DNA of 64,000 nt from contig NZ_CP045496.1 in assembly GCF_015500075.1 (NCBI RefSeq), forward strand, positions 2,180,001-2,244,000, written 5' to 3'. Source of the DNA: Mesorhizobium sp. INR15 (lineage in GTDB: Bacteria; Pseudomonadota; Alphaproteobacteria; Rhizobiales; Rhizobiaceae). How positions within the stretch are numbered: the first letter of the stretch is position 1; the number at the start of each line of letters is the position of its first letter. The notes under the pieces are model-generated. The model saw nothing but the letters and a program-made list of their open reading frames with translations. It was not told the DNA's origin and ran no database searches. Positions 1 to 9,079 of this stretch are shown piece by piece. Made by a program: the position numbers and the translations under genes.

Positions 1-1491
1 GGCGCTGGTCGTGCCTTCGACGGTGGTCTTTCCGGTGAGGCCGATCGTGGTGCCGCGCTCGAGCGACCATTTGAGATCGGCATTCACACTTGCACCCGAG
101 ATCGCCGGGAGACGATCGTCATCGATTGCTTCGCGCAGCCAGCCAGCGGAAAACTCGCCGCTCAGTTTCTCGCCCATGTTCAGCTGCAAGCCGGCGCGCG
201 CTCCGAGACGCGTCGAGGAGCGCTCATAGCCGCCCGTATCGATGCGCAGATCATAGACCCGCCGGCCAACCTCGACTTCACTGAAAGGCGTGAGGGCCGG
301 CGAGATTTCATAGCCGGTGCGCAAAGTGGCGGTATAGAGCGTCGAATCGCGATCCTTCTGCGATAGCGATGTGCCGTCCGAGAGCTTGGCGTCGCCGTAA
401 AAGTCGTGGGAGACCGCGCCGGTCAGCGCGTAATGCATCTTGCCGACGGCCTTCTCGACGCCGAGGCTGCCGTCCACGGTCTGGCGCAGCGGCTGCGAGG
501 AGACACCTGCGATCGCATCCAGCGACGAAGCCGATTCCGGTACGATCTCATAGCCGAGCTTGGCAATGGCACGCAGCTCATTGTCGAGGTCGACATTGAG
601 CTGGCCTTCGATGCGGCCCTGCGCGTCATTGATCTTGTCGCCAGAGACGGTGTTACGGAAAGTGCCGTAGCCGTCGATGATTGCCGAATTCTCGCGCCAG
701 TCGGAAGCGGCGGTGAAGCGCAGCGCCGTTTCAGAAAGCAGCGCTGATTTGCCGTCGCTGCTCGAATTGGCATTCGATGTGGCGGTCAGGCCTTGCTCCA
801 GCGTTGGCCTGATGAGGAAAGAGCCCCATTTGACCCCGGGGGCGGCGAAAGGATCTTCCTCGGGTTTCTTGTTCTGACCTTCGATAGATGCCGTCCGCTC
901 GGCGCCGCGGTCGAGCTTGACCTTGTCGGTGCTGTCGATGGTGACGGCACGCCGATTGGCGGCTTCCTGATCCACCCCATTTGTATCGGTGTCGTCGGCT
1001 GTGGCAGCTGTGGTGTCCGTTGTCGCAGGCGTTGACTTTTTCTTCTTCGACTTGTCGGCGGTCTTGCTCTTAGCCTTGTCGTCATCCGCCTTTTTCCTGC
1101 CAGCCGATGGGCGGCGCGGCTTGACGGGTGCCGGAGTGTCAACGGTCGTGTCGTCGCTGGCTGTCGGCGGATCGAAGAGGCTTCCCGTGGCTGCTGCGTC
1201 GTCATCCGGCACGGCGCCCGGGCTCGCCGGCAGATAGGCAGGGGCTGGCGCACTGGTTTGCACGGCTTTGGCCGGCGCCTGCTGCGCTTGCTGGCCGGCT
1301 AGGCCCAGTTGTCTGGCCCGGCGCTGCTGGTCGGACTGTATCGCTGATTCCGAAACCTCGCCGCGCAGTTCTGTTTCCTGGGCGAAAAGCAGGGTCGGCC
1401 GCAGCAGCGCGAACATGCTGGTTGCCAGCAGCAAGGCGCAGACCGCCTTGCTCCTCCGTGCTCTTTTCTTTTCAGGCTGGGCCCCGGACAT
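1..1491 (-). CDS. Outer-membrane beta-barrel protein (PF10082-like), C-terminus outside the window
   Basis: The leftward reading frame is open from an ATG at 1491 to the window edge (497 codons, no stop). Residues 13-36 form a signal peptide ending at an FAQ/E-like cleavage site. Residues 40-180 are low-complexity, rich in Ala, Gln, Pro and Asp, with a Lys-rich patch. From about residue 210 the sequence alternates polar and hydrophobic residues with many aromatics and DxxLxY/GYEI strand signatures, as in rhizobial putative beta-barrel porin 2 proteins. It probably lies in the outer membrane. The function is unknown; a role in surface polysaccharide export has been suggested for some relatives, but nothing here shows it. 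It is divergent from kdsD. The protein is truncated by the window, not by mutation. Confidence 0.75.
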   Translation of the reverse strand, partial: MSGAQPEKKRARRSKAVCALLLATSMFALLRPTLLFAQETELRGEVSESAIQSDQQRRARQLGLAGQQAQQAPAKAVQTSAPAPAYLPASPGAVPDDDAAATGSLFDPPTASDDTTVDTPAPVKPRRPSAGRKKADDDKAKSKTADKSKKKKSTPATTDTTAATADDTDTNGVDQEAANRRAVTIDSTDKVKLDRGAERTASIEGQNKKPEEDPFAAPGVKWGSFLIRPTLEQGLTATSNANSSSDGKSALLSETALRFTAASDWRENSAIIDGYGTFRNTVSGDKINDAQGRIEGQLNVDLDNELRAIAKLGYEIVPESASSLDAIAGVSSQPLRQTVDGSLGVEKAVGKMHYALTGAVSHDFYGDAKLSDGTSLSQKDRDSTLYTATLRTGYEISPALTPFSEVEVGRRVYDLRIDTGGYERSSTRLGARAGLQLNMGEKLSGEFSAGWLREAIDDDRLPAISGASVNADLKWSLERGTTIGLTGKTTVEGTTSA

Positions 1492-1734
1492 CGCCACCAC
1501 TGCTTGCGCGGCGCACGCGCGCCATACTTACCGAACCGTAAACGGGGATGGTTAACGGAGGGTTGAGGCGGCTCGTGATCGACGTGCCAAAAAACGCTGA
1601 TGTCCCAAGGGATTCCGCAGCTTGTTCCGGGCTCTCTGCCAATGGCGCATCACGCCATTCGAGAGCGTGAGCGAGATACATCACGTGATATTTCTGTTGG
1701 ACATGAACGCGGCAAAGCGTTAATCGCATTCCCC

Positions 1735-2736
1735 ATGCATGCGGGATCCCTAGAAAAGAAGCCGTTGGACAATCAGGCATCGATTGCTTCGGCGCTCAGG
1801 ACAGTAGCAACCGAACAGGCCGGTGTGGCGGCCTTGGCCGAAGCGCTTCAGAACGGACTGGCCGACCCCTTCGCACGGGCCGTCGACATGATCTCCCGAA
1901 TCGAGGGCAGGGTCATCGTCACCGGCGTCGGCAAAAGCGGTCATATCGGCTCGAAAATAGCGGCGACTTTTGCCTCGACCGGCACGCCCGCCTTCTTCGT
2001 CCATCCGTCCGAAGCCAACCACGGCGATCTCGGCATGATCGCCAGAGACGACGCCATTATTGCCCTGTCCTGGTCGGGCGAGAGCAAGGAACTCAACGGC
2101 ATCGTCGCCTATTCCCGGCGCTTCTCCATTCCGCTTATCGCGGTGACAGCGGGCGAGACATCGGCGCTGGCGCGGGCGGCGGACGTGGTACTCCTGTTGC
2201 CTCGGGCCCAGGAAGCCTGCCCGCACGGTCTTGCGCCGACGACCTCGACACTGCTTCAGTTGGTGATGGGTGACGCACTGGCCATCGCGCTGCTCGAAGC
2301 GCGCGGCTTTACGCCGGATCATTTCCGAACATTCCATCCAGGCGGGCAGCTTGGCGCCAATCTGACCCAAATTCGCGACATCATGCATGTCGGCGAGAGG
2401 CTGCCGCTGGTTGTTTCGGGCACCGGCATGCAGGAAGCGATTCTTGAATTGTCGCGCAAGGGCTTTGGCTGCGTGGCGATCACCGCCGCCGATGGTGCGC
2501 TGATCGGGATCATCACCGACGGCGACATCAGACGCCATATCGGCGGCAATCTGCTGGCCATGACGGTCGATCATGTGATGACGAAGGGTCCAAAGACCGC
2601 TGGACCGGACACGCTGGTGGCGACGGCGCTGCAGACGATCAACACATCAGCCATCACCAGCCTTATGGTGGTGGAAGGCAAGCGGCCGGTTGGACTGGTC
2701 CACCTGCACGATTTGCTGCGGATTGGGGCCGCATAG
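1735..2736 (+). CDS. kdsD: Arabinose-5-phosphate isomerase (KpsF/GutQ family)
   Basis: This enzyme interconverts D-ribulose 5-phosphate and D-arabinose 5-phosphate, the first step of Kdo synthesis for LPS. The 333-residue product has an N-terminal SIS domain (about residues 45-180), including a VTGVGKSGHIG sugar-phosphate loop and SEANHGDLGM, then two CBS domains (about 215-330) with TDGDIRR. The frame is open further upstream to 1600, but the ATG at 1735 gives the usual family length of about 330 residues, and the extra 45 residues show no conserved features. It is cytosolic. It stands alone, divergent from the porin-like gene, and ends in its own terminator. Confidence 0.9.
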   Translation: MHAGSLEKKPLDNQASIASALRTVATEQAGVAALAEALQNGLADPFARAVDMISRIEGRVIVTGVGKSGHIGSKIAATFASTGTPAFFVHPSEANHGDLGMIARDDAIIALSWSGESKELNGIVAYSRRFSIPLIAVTAGETSALARAADVVLLLPRAQEACPHGLAPTTSTLLQLVMGDALAIALLEARGFTPDHFRTFHPGGQLGANLTQIRDIMHVGERLPLVVSGTGMQEAILELSRKGFGCVAITAADGALIGIITDGDIRRHIGGNLLAMTVDHVMTKGPKTAGPDTLVATALQTINTSAITSLMVVEGKRPVGLVHLHDLLRIGAA

Positions 2737-2764
2737 AGCGGCTACGTCCAGCCGCTCTTTGACT
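2735..2764 (+). terminator. Intrinsic terminator of kdsD
   Basis: The inverted repeat AGAGCGGCT / AGCCGCTCT with a 6-nt loop begins inside the kdsD stop codon and is followed by a T-rich tract (TTTGACTTTT). Confidence 0.8.
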
Positions 2765-2777
2765 TTTCAGCCCAGTC

Positions 2778-3242
2778 TCATACGGCCTCGACGGTCAGCT
2801 CCAGATCCGTGTCAGCGGCACCGGTCACGCGCACCTGAGTGCCGGCCGGCAGGTCCGGGCCGGAGACCCGCCACAGCGTGTCGCCTAGTTTGATGCGCCC
2901 GCGTCCATCGCGGATCGGTTCGGCAAGCGTCGCCATGCGGCCGACCATCTGTGCGCCGCGACGGTTGAGCAGCGGCTGGTCGGTCGGGTCATTGCGTCCA
3001 CCCACCAGTTTCTTGCCGGCATAGGCAGAAATCAGCGACAGCACCAGGAAGGCGAGCACCTGGATCTGCCAGGTCCAGAAGCCAGCATCCCAGATCAGCA
3101 GCGACACGGCACCGATCAGCAGGGCCGCGATGCCGATCCACAGCATGAAGATGCCTGGCGCGATGACTTCCATCACCAGCAGGACGAAGCCCAGAACCAT
3201 CCAGTTCCAGGGACCGAGTTCGGAAATGATGCGGTCGATCAT
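2778..3242 (-). CDS. NfeD family membrane protein (short form)
   Basis: The 154-residue protein has a hydrophobic N-terminal half (about residues 12-75, three helices, with VMEVIAPGIFMLWIG) and a soluble C-terminal OB-fold-like domain (about 85-150). This is the short NfeD layout. NfeD proteins work with stomatin/SPFH proteins in membrane microdomains. The SPFH partner lies 24 nt upstream on the same strand, the classic two-gene operon. The precise role is not settled for the family. The start is the ATG at 3242. Confidence 0.88.
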   Translation of the reverse strand: MIDRIISELGPWNWMVLGFVLLVMEVIAPGIFMLWIGIAALLIGAVSLLIWDAGFWTWQIQVLAFLVLSLISAYAGKKLVGGRNDPTDQPLLNRRGAQMVGRMATLAEPIRDGRGRIKLGDTLWRVSGPDLPAGTQVRVTGAADTDLELTVEAV

Positions 3243-3266
3243 GGGTTTTGACCTATTGCAACCAGA

Positions 3267-4217
3267 TCAGTTGTCGCTCGGCCTGACGACCGGCGGGCGC
3301 GCGGCCTGGCGTGCGGCACCAGCCGTGCCTTCGCTGCGGAACACTTCCTTGGCGATCTCGCCGATGCCGCCCAGCGTGCCGATCAGCGAAGAGGCTTCGA
3401 TCGGCATCAGCACGACCTTGCTGTTGGTGGCCGAGCCGATCTTGGTCAGCGCTTCGGTGTATTTCAGCGCGACGAAGTAGTTGAGCGCCTGCACGTCGCC
3501 CTTGGATATGGCTTCGGACACGACCTGCGTGGCGCGCGCCTCGGCTTCCGCAGAGCGCTCGCGCGCTTCGGCGTCGCGGAAGGCGGCTTCCTTGCGGCCC
3601 TCGGCCTCGAGGATCTGCGACTGCTTGAGGCCTTCGGCGGCGAGGATCTGTGCGCGCTTGTTGCGTTCGGCCGTCATCTGCCGGCCCATCGATTCGATGA
3701 GGTTGGCTGGCGGATTGATGTCCTTGATCTCGACGCGGGTGATCTTGATGCCCCACGGATGCGCCGCCTCGTCGACGACACGCAGCAGCCGCTCGTTGAT
3801 GGCGTCGCGGTTCGACAGCAGCTCGTCGAGATCCATCGAACCCATGACGGTACGGATGTTTGTCATCGTCAGGTTGAGGATGGCGTTCTGCAGCCCGGCA
3901 ACCTGGTAGGCGGCCTGCGCCGCGTTGAGGATCTGGAAGAAGGCGATGCCGTCGACACCGACAATGGCGTTGTCGCGGGTGATGATTTCCTGGCTTGGAA
4001 CATCAAGCACCTGCTCCATCATGTTCATCTTGGCGCCGATGCGGTCAACGAATGGCACGATGAGGTTGAGGCCTGGGGTCAGTGTCTTGGTGTAACGGCC
4101 GAAGCGTTCGACGGTATAATTGTAACCTTGCGGGATCGTGCGAATGCCTTTGAACAGCACCAGAACGACAAGGGCGACAAGAACAAGAATCGCGATATCA
4201 AAACCACTGAAGTCCAT
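3267..4217 (-). CDS. SPFH/Band 7 (stomatin/QmcA-like) protein
   Basis: The 316-residue protein has one N-terminal membrane segment (residues 6-24), an SPFH domain (about 30-200) starting at GIRTIPQGYNYTVERFGRY, then an Ala/Glu/Arg-rich coiled coil (about 205-260) with repeated AEGxKxxxxLxAEG-type heptads. The ATG at 4217 was chosen over one at 4274 because it has a good ribosome site (GAGGGAGAG) and starts just before the membrane helix. SPFH proteins oligomerise into membrane scaffolds and often influence protease activity or lipid domains. It is operonic with NfeD downstream. Confidence 0.9.
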   Translation of the reverse strand: MDFSGFDIAILVLVALVVLVLFKGIRTIPQGYNYTVERFGRYTKTLTPGLNLIVPFVDRIGAKMNMMEQVLDVPSQEIITRDNAIVGVDGIAFFQILNAAQAAYQVAGLQNAILNLTMTNIRTVMGSMDLDELLSNRDAINERLLRVVDEAAHPWGIKITRVEIKDINPPANLIESMGRQMTAERNKRAQILAAEGLKQSQILEAEGRKEAAFRDAEARERSAEAEARATQVVSEAISKGDVQALNYFVALKYTEALTKIGSATNSKVVLMPIEASSLIGTLGGIGEIAKEVFRSEGTAGAARQAARPPVVRPSDN

Positions 4218-4336
4218 TTGGCTCTCCCTCAGATGCCGACCGCCACAGCACTGCCGCGTGGCCGACTTCACCAAACACTTAAGTGTGTTTCAGCAACGTT
4301 ACAATCAGGTGATGAGTGATATTTGTGGACTTGCCA

Positions 4337-5548
4337 TCAGCGGTTGAAGGCAAACAAGCCTGCATCCGTGTCATTCATTCCGTTGACCGAGGCGGACACG
4401 ATCTCCGACGCGATGCGGGAGAACGTGATGCCATTGCCGCCATAGCCCATCACCGAATGGATGCGTGGGTGCCTGGGGATGGCGCCGATATAGGGCAAGC
4501 CGGTGGTGGTGGTGCCGAAGGAGCCTGTCCAGGCAAAATCGGGTCTGGTATCGAGTTGCGGGAACAGCCGGCCGAGCTTCTCGGCAATGCGCTCGCTCTT
4601 GTCGGCTATCAATGAATCGCGCCGTGTCTCATCGACAAAATCCTCGTCCTCGCCACCGCAGATGACCCTGCCGTCGGCTGTTGCCCGCATGTAGAGATAG
4701 GGGTCGGATGCTTCCCAGATGAAGGCCGCGCCCGGCCATATTTTTGGCGATTGCGGGCGTGTCGCGATCGCCCAGGTCGAGATGATCTGATGCGCGGTAG
4801 CCGGTACGATGTCGGTCAGTTCGTATCCCGTCGCCAGCACCAGGTGCCTTGCGGTGATGGTCGGCCCATCCCTGGTGGCGACGATTACCTCGTCAGCGCT
4901 GTCCTCGATCATGGTGGCTTCGACCGGCGCGTGGAAACGTGCCTTGCGCTCCAGCGCCTTGAGCAACAGGCCGGCGGTCAGCTTGCGCGGGTCGAGCGCG
5001 ATGTTGCCATGGCTGAGGATGGCGCCGTCGCGCTCGATGCCGAATGTCTCGGCCAGCGGCCGTGGCGTCAGATAGGTGGCGCCAATGCCGGCCTGCCGCC
5101 TTGCTTCGGCTTCATCGCGCAATTGCAAAGGACCAAGCACCGTGCCGGCCAGATAGAGCGACTGGGTGCGGCTGGGGCCGCAGTTGATGGACAGTTCGTC
5201 GATCCGGGCGGCAAGGTTGGAGACCGCAAGCCTGGACCTTCGCCACGCCTGCTCCGCCGAAGCTCTGCCGATCATCCGGCTCAGTTTGGTCAACGGTTGG
5301 TCGATCTCGAACTGCACCAGCGCCGTCGTTGCCGATGTCGAACCCTTCAAAGGCCCCCGGCGGTCGATGCAGATCACCGAATGGCCATCCGCCGTCAAGG
5401 TCTCGGCCATCATGGCGCCGCTGATGCCCATCCCGACGATCAGCACGTCGGTCTTGGCATCGCGGGTCAATGGGCTTGTCGGGACGACAGGCGCCCGATA
5501 GGCGGACCAGACGGTTCTGCCGCTTCTGAGGTCGAGTTTGCGGGGCAT
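4337..5548 (-). CDS. FAD-dependent oxidoreductase of the DAO family
   Basis: The 403-residue protein has an N-terminal FAD-binding Rossmann motif (VLIVGMGISGAMMAETL, about residues 34-50), a GSTSATTALVQ segment, an inner ATGYEL flavin contact and a C-terminal GYGGNGITFSRIASEI region, the layout of glycine/D-amino-acid oxidases and related amine oxidases. It oxidises an amine or amino-acid C-N bond in relatives; the substrate cannot be read here. An upstream GGAG supports the ATG at 5548. It lies 52 nt downstream of hemH on the same strand. No Rieske domain is fused, unlike some relatives. Confidence 0.8.
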   Translation of the reverse strand: MPRKLDLRSGRTVWSAYRAPVVPTSPLTRDAKTDVLIVGMGISGAMMAETLTADGHSVICIDRRGPLKGSTSATTALVQFEIDQPLTKLSRMIGRASAEQAWRRSRLAVSNLAARIDELSINCGPSRTQSLYLAGTVLGPLQLRDEAEARRQAGIGATYLTPRPLAETFGIERDGAILSHGNIALDPRKLTAGLLLKALERKARFHAPVEATMIEDSADEVIVATRDGPTITARHLVLATGYELTDIVPATAHQIISTWAIATRPQSPKIWPGAAFIWEASDPYLYMRATADGRVICGGEDEDFVDETRRDSLIADKSERIAEKLGRLFPQLDTRPDFAWTGSFGTTTTGLPYIGAIPRHPRIHSVMGYGGNGITFSRIASEIVSASVNGMNDTDAGLFAFNR

Positions 5549-5600
5549 CAGATTCTCCGGAGGCCGGCCTCAACGCCTCGTAGTGAATGTTGTTCCGGTG

Positions 5601-6665
5601 TTAGACCCAGCCTAACAGTTCGCGCCGCACCATCGCCTCGACCACCGCCATCCCTTCAGCACTGTCGTTGAGGCACGGGATGTGGGCGAAGTTCTCGCCG
5701 CCGGCATGGTGGAAGGTTTCCGCCACCTCGCGGCCAATCTCGTCCAATGTCTCGATGCAATCGACGGAAAAACCCGGATTGACGATGGCGATCGATTTTA
5801 CGCCCCTCTTGCCGAGTTCTTCCACGGTCTTGTCGGTGTAGGGCTGCAGCCACTCCTGCGCGCCGAAGCGCGACTGGAAAGCGATGATCAGCTTCTTCTC
5901 GTCCCAACCGAGCCGTTCGCGCAACAGGCGCGTCGTCTTCTGGCAGTGGCAATGGTAGGGGTCGCCCTTCTCGAAATAGGGCATCGGGATGCCGTGATAG
6001 GAGGTGATGACCACCTCCGGTTCGAAATCGAGCGTCGCCAGATGCTGTTCGATCGAGCGCGCCAGTGCCTCGATATAGACGGGCTCGTCATAGTAGGGCG
6101 GCACGCTGCGCACGGCTGGGGCTCGGCGCATCTTCATCAGCGCACGAAACAGCTGGTCATTGGCGGTGGCTGTCGTCGTTGCCGAATATTGCGGGTAGAG
6201 CGGGAAGGACAGGATGCGATCGCAGCCTTGCTCGACCAGGCGCTTGGCGACGCTCTCGGTCGACGGATTGCCATAGCGCATCGCCCAGTCAACGACGACA
6301 TCGGGCAGGTCCCGCAGGGCCTCAGCCAGCTTTTCGCCCTGGGCGCGGGTGTAGGTGCGCAGCGGCGACTCGTTCTTCTCGCGGTTCCAGATGCGGGCGT
6401 AGTTGGAACCGGATTTCTTGGGGCGCGTGGTGAGAACGAGGCCGTAGAGGATCGGATACCAGATCGCCCGGTTTAGCTCGATGACGCGCGGATCGGACAG
6501 GAACTCGCGGAGATAGCGCCACATCGGCTTGAAGTCGGTGCCGTCGGGCGTGCCGAGATTGACCAGCATGACGCCGATCTTGCCTGCTTTCACCGGCGCG
6601 TGCCCGGCCGGCAGCGGGCCGATAGCCTTCGCGGCTTTGGGATCGACAGCAGTGGGAAGCGTCAT
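5601..6665 (-). CDS. hemH: Ferrochelatase
   Basis: The enzyme inserts Fe2+ into protoporphyrin IX, the last step of protoheme synthesis, at the inner face of the membrane. The 354-residue length is normal. Visible family marks are GVMLVNLGTPDGTD near the N-terminus, the catalytic-region SYHGIPMPYFEKGDPYHCHC (about residues 217-236), and the C-terminal NPGFSVDCIETLDEI segment with the conserved acidic residue. It has a short N-terminal extension of about 28 residues. A GGAG site precedes the ATG. An inverted repeat separates it from the nucleotidase gene upstream, so it is probably a separate transcript. Confidence 0.95.
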   Translation of the reverse strand: MTLPTAVDPKAAKAIGPLPAGHAPVKAGKIGVMLVNLGTPDGTDFKPMWRYLREFLSDPRVIELNRAIWYPILYGLVLTTRPKKSGSNYARIWNREKNESPLRTYTRAQGEKLAEALRDLPDVVVDWAMRYGNPSTESVAKRLVEQGCDRILSFPLYPQYSATTTATANDQLFRALMKMRRAPAVRSVPPYYDEPVYIEALARSIEQHLATLDFEPEVVITSYHGIPMPYFEKGDPYHCHCQKTTRLLRERLGWDEKKLIIAFQSRFGAQEWLQPYTDKTVEELGKRGVKSIAIVNPGFSVDCIETLDEIGREVAETFHHAGGENFAHIPCLNDSAEGMAVVEAMVRRELLGWV

Positions 6666-6748
6666 AGGGGTTCTCCAGGAGACGCGAACCTAACCATCTT
6701 GCGCACGCTTTCAATGCAGCGTCTGGCCGCACCTTAGCTGGAATGCAT

Positions 6749-6778
6749 CAAACCCGCCCGGCTTCCCGGACGGGTTTG
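6749..6778 (-). terminator. Hairpin after the nucleotidase gene
   Basis: CAAACCCG and CGGGTTTG (with further pairing inside) form a stem just beyond the nucleotidase stop at 6803. The T-run is short, so termination is inferred from position and stem. Confidence 0.6.
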
Positions 6779-6802
6779 ACTGTTCGTGAGGCTCAAGCGA
6801 AA

Positions 6803-8875
6803 TTACTTCGCCGGGATAGTCAGTGTCGCGCCAACCGGAAGCCGGCGCGGCTCGTAGCCCTTGTTTGCCTCGGAAATGACTTTCCACTTGGTGCCGTCGC
6901 CATAGGCCTTCTTTGCCAGGTCCCAGTAGGTATCGCCGGCAGCGATGACATGGCTGCCTTCGGCGGGTGCTGCCTCGGCTGGCTTTGCGGGTTCTGCAGG
7001 TGCCGGTGCAGGCGCGGCCTCCGCGGGCTTGGCCGGTTCGGCAGGCGCGGGCGCCGCCGGAGCAGGAGCCGGCGCGGGCGGGGCTGGTGGCGGAGGTGCC
7101 GCCTCTGTCGAGATCGCCGGTGGGGTGTTGGCGATATCGCCTGAGTTGGCCGGCAATTCAGGCATGGCGGGTGCTGCCTCGGCAGGCTTGGCGGGTTCCG
7201 CCGGAGCCGGCTTGGCTGGTTCGGCAGGCTTTGCCGGTTCTGCGGCCGGGGCCGCCGCTACGGTCGCCGCGATCTCAGTGATGCGGCCTTCGATCTTCGG
7301 CGTATAGGGCCGGTGCGCGCCGAGGTAGTCGGCGACGACCTGCTCGAGGCCAGGACCGTAATCATAGGCGTTCTTGGCCTTTTCGGCGAAGATCTTGTAG
7401 CCGTCGCCGCCCTGGCGAACGTAGTTGTTGGTGGCGACGAGATAGTCCTTGTCGGGATTGATCGGCGTCCAGGCGCCGCCTTCCATGACCTCCACCGACT
7501 TGACGCGGCCGGCATTGGGCGCGACCGATTTGTCGAAGGAATATTTCAGGCCGGCGACCTGCGGGAAGCGCCCGGCACCGTCCTCGACCTGGCTGAGGCC
7601 GCTTTCGAGGCCGGCAACGAGGTCCTTGCCGGAAATCTGGAAGGTCGCCAGCGTGTTCTGGAACGGCAACACGGTCAGCACCTCGCCCATGGTGACGGTG
7701 CCCTTGTCGATCGAGGCACGCAGGCCGCCGCCATTGGAGATGACGATCTCGACACCTTGTCCCTTGACGCGGTCAAGGATGGCGTCGGAGACGAGATTGC
7801 CCATCGCGCATTCGCGGGTGCGGCAGCTCTCGCGGCTGCCGTCGATGACATCGGTGGTTTCGGCGACTTCCTTGTTCTTCAGCGCCTCGATCGGCGCGCC
7901 GAGTTCCTTGATACGGGCGAGAACGGCCGGATCCGGCGTGATCGACTTGTCGAGATAGATCGGGTCGCCGCTGGCCGACTTGACGACGCCATTGTCGTCG
8001 AACACCACCTTGAACTCGCCGAGATATTTCGAATAGGACGCTGCCTGCACCACCGGCACCTTGTAGCCGTCGGGGTTGTCGACCATCGTCGGATAGGGGC
8101 CTTCCGCCTTGGGATCGGTGTTCGACAGCAGCGAATGACTGTGGCCGCCGACCACGATGTCGATGCCCGGAATCTTGGCAATGACGTCACGCTCGCGCTT
8201 GTAGCCGATATGGGTCACAGCGATGATCTTGTTGACGCCTTGGCCCTTCAGCTTCTCGACTTCGGCGGTGATCGACTTGACGTCGTCCTCGATGGTGACG
8301 TTTGGGCCGGGGGAAGCGAGTTCCGGCGTGTCGTTGGTGATGGCGCCGATGATGCCGATCTTCTGGCCGCCGACTTCAACCACGATCGATGGCTTGACGC
8401 GATCGCCAAGCTTGGATTGCGCGTTGGCCTTCACATTGGCGCCAAGCACGGGAAACTTGATCATGTCGAGGAAGGGAGCAAGCGCGGTCTCGCCGTCGTC
8501 GAATTCGTGATTGCCGAGCGCCATGGCGTCGAATTTCATCTCGTTGAGAAACTCGCCTTCGACCTTGCCCTTGTAGGTCGTGTAGAAGAGCGAGCCTTGG
8601 AAATTGTCGCCGGCGCTGAGCAGAAGAACATTCTGGCCCTCCAGCTTCTTGCGCTCCTGCGCAATGGCCGTGATCAGCCGGCCAGCGCCGCCAATGCACT
8701 CGCCCTTGGTCTCCTCGTCGGCCGAGCAGGTCGATTCATATTTGTTGTTGCCTTCGATACGGCTGTGCCAGTCGTTGATGTGCAGGATGTTCAACGTGTA
8801 GTCGGCAAAGGATGCGCCGGCCGACAGGCCGAGTGCTGAGGCGGACAGGGCGGCAATGGCGGCGATCTTCTTCAT
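6803..8875 (-). CDS. Periplasmic UshA-type 5'-nucleotidase/metallophosphoesterase with C-terminal LysM domain
   Basis: The 690-residue protein has a signal peptide (1-24). A calcineurin-type metallophosphoesterase domain (about 27-260) carries HINDWHSR, SAGDNFQGS, GNHEFDDG, THIGYKRE and GGHSHSLL metal-ligand motifs, and a 5'-nucleotidase C-terminal domain follows (about 330-510). Then comes a roughly 105-residue linker of repeated AEPAKPA/APAEPAKPAE units, and a LysM domain fills the last 50 residues (AAGDTYWDLAKKAYGDGTKWK). It should hydrolyse nucleotides or other phosphoesters in the periplasm while bound to peptidoglycan. The LysM fusion is unusual beside enterobacterial UshA. Start ATG 8875 has a GGGAGA site. 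Confidence 0.9.
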   Translation of the reverse strand: MKKIAAIAALSASALGLSAGASFADYTLNILHINDWHSRIEGNNKYESTCSADEETKGECIGGAGRLITAIAQERKKLEGQNVLLLSAGDNFQGSLFYTTYKGKVEGEFLNEMKFDAMALGNHEFDDGETALAPFLDMIKFPVLGANVKANAQSKLGDRVKPSIVVEVGGQKIGIIGAITNDTPELASPGPNVTIEDDVKSITAEVEKLKGQGVNKIIAVTHIGYKRERDVIAKIPGIDIVVGGHSHSLLSNTDPKAEGPYPTMVDNPDGYKVPVVQAASYSKYLGEFKVVFDDNGVVKSASGDPIYLDKSITPDPAVLARIKELGAPIEALKNKEVAETTDVIDGSRESCRTRECAMGNLVSDAILDRVKGQGVEIVISNGGGLRASIDKGTVTMGEVLTVLPFQNTLATFQISGKDLVAGLESGLSQVEDGAGRFPQVAGLKYSFDKSVAPNAGRVKSVEVMEGGAWTPINPDKDYLVATNNYVRQGGDGYKIFAEKAKNAYDYGPGLEQVVADYLGAHRPYTPKIEGRITEIAATVAAAPAAEPAKPAEPAKPAPAEPAKPAEAAPAMPELPANSGDIANTPPAISTEAAPPPPAPPAPAPAPAAPAPAEPAKPAEAAPAPAPAEPAKPAEAAPAEGSHVIAAGDTYWDLAKKAYGDGTKWKVISEANKGYEPRRLPVGATLTIPAK

Positions 8876-8902
8876 CTTCGTCTCCCGGATGAACTGACCT
8901 GA

Positions 8903-8915
8903 AGCGTTTAACGCT
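8903..8915. promoter_or_regulatory. Short palindrome upstream of the nucleotidase gene
   Basis: AGCGTTTAACGCT is a perfect 13-bp palindrome 28 nt upstream of the nucleotidase start. It may be an operator. It does not resemble a Pho box. No other copy was noticed. Confidence 0.3.
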
Positions 8916-9023
8916 CTTGCTTGACTGGACTATAACAGCCAGCTTTCGAGCATGTTCCCATCGCATTCCTAGGCATGCAAGTGGAATCAGGACGGGCGGA
9001 ATCAGGGCGCGCTTTGCCGGCGC

Positions 9024-9056
9024 AAAAAAAGACGGCGGCCAGTTGGCCGCCGTCTT
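9024..9056 (-). terminator. Strong intrinsic terminator of the omp10-like gene
   Basis: On the minus strand a stem of about 13 bp (AAGACGGCGGCCA / TGGCCGCCGTCTT) is followed by seven T residues, 24 nt after the stop at 9080. Confidence 0.9.
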
Positions 9057-9079
9057 GTTTCAAGCCGTTCGATATCGGG

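Noticed and set aside
7313..8839. A 508-codon rightward frame opposite the 5'-nucleotidase gene
   Set aside because: It is the antisense of a complete, motif-rich gene and has a shadow-like composition.
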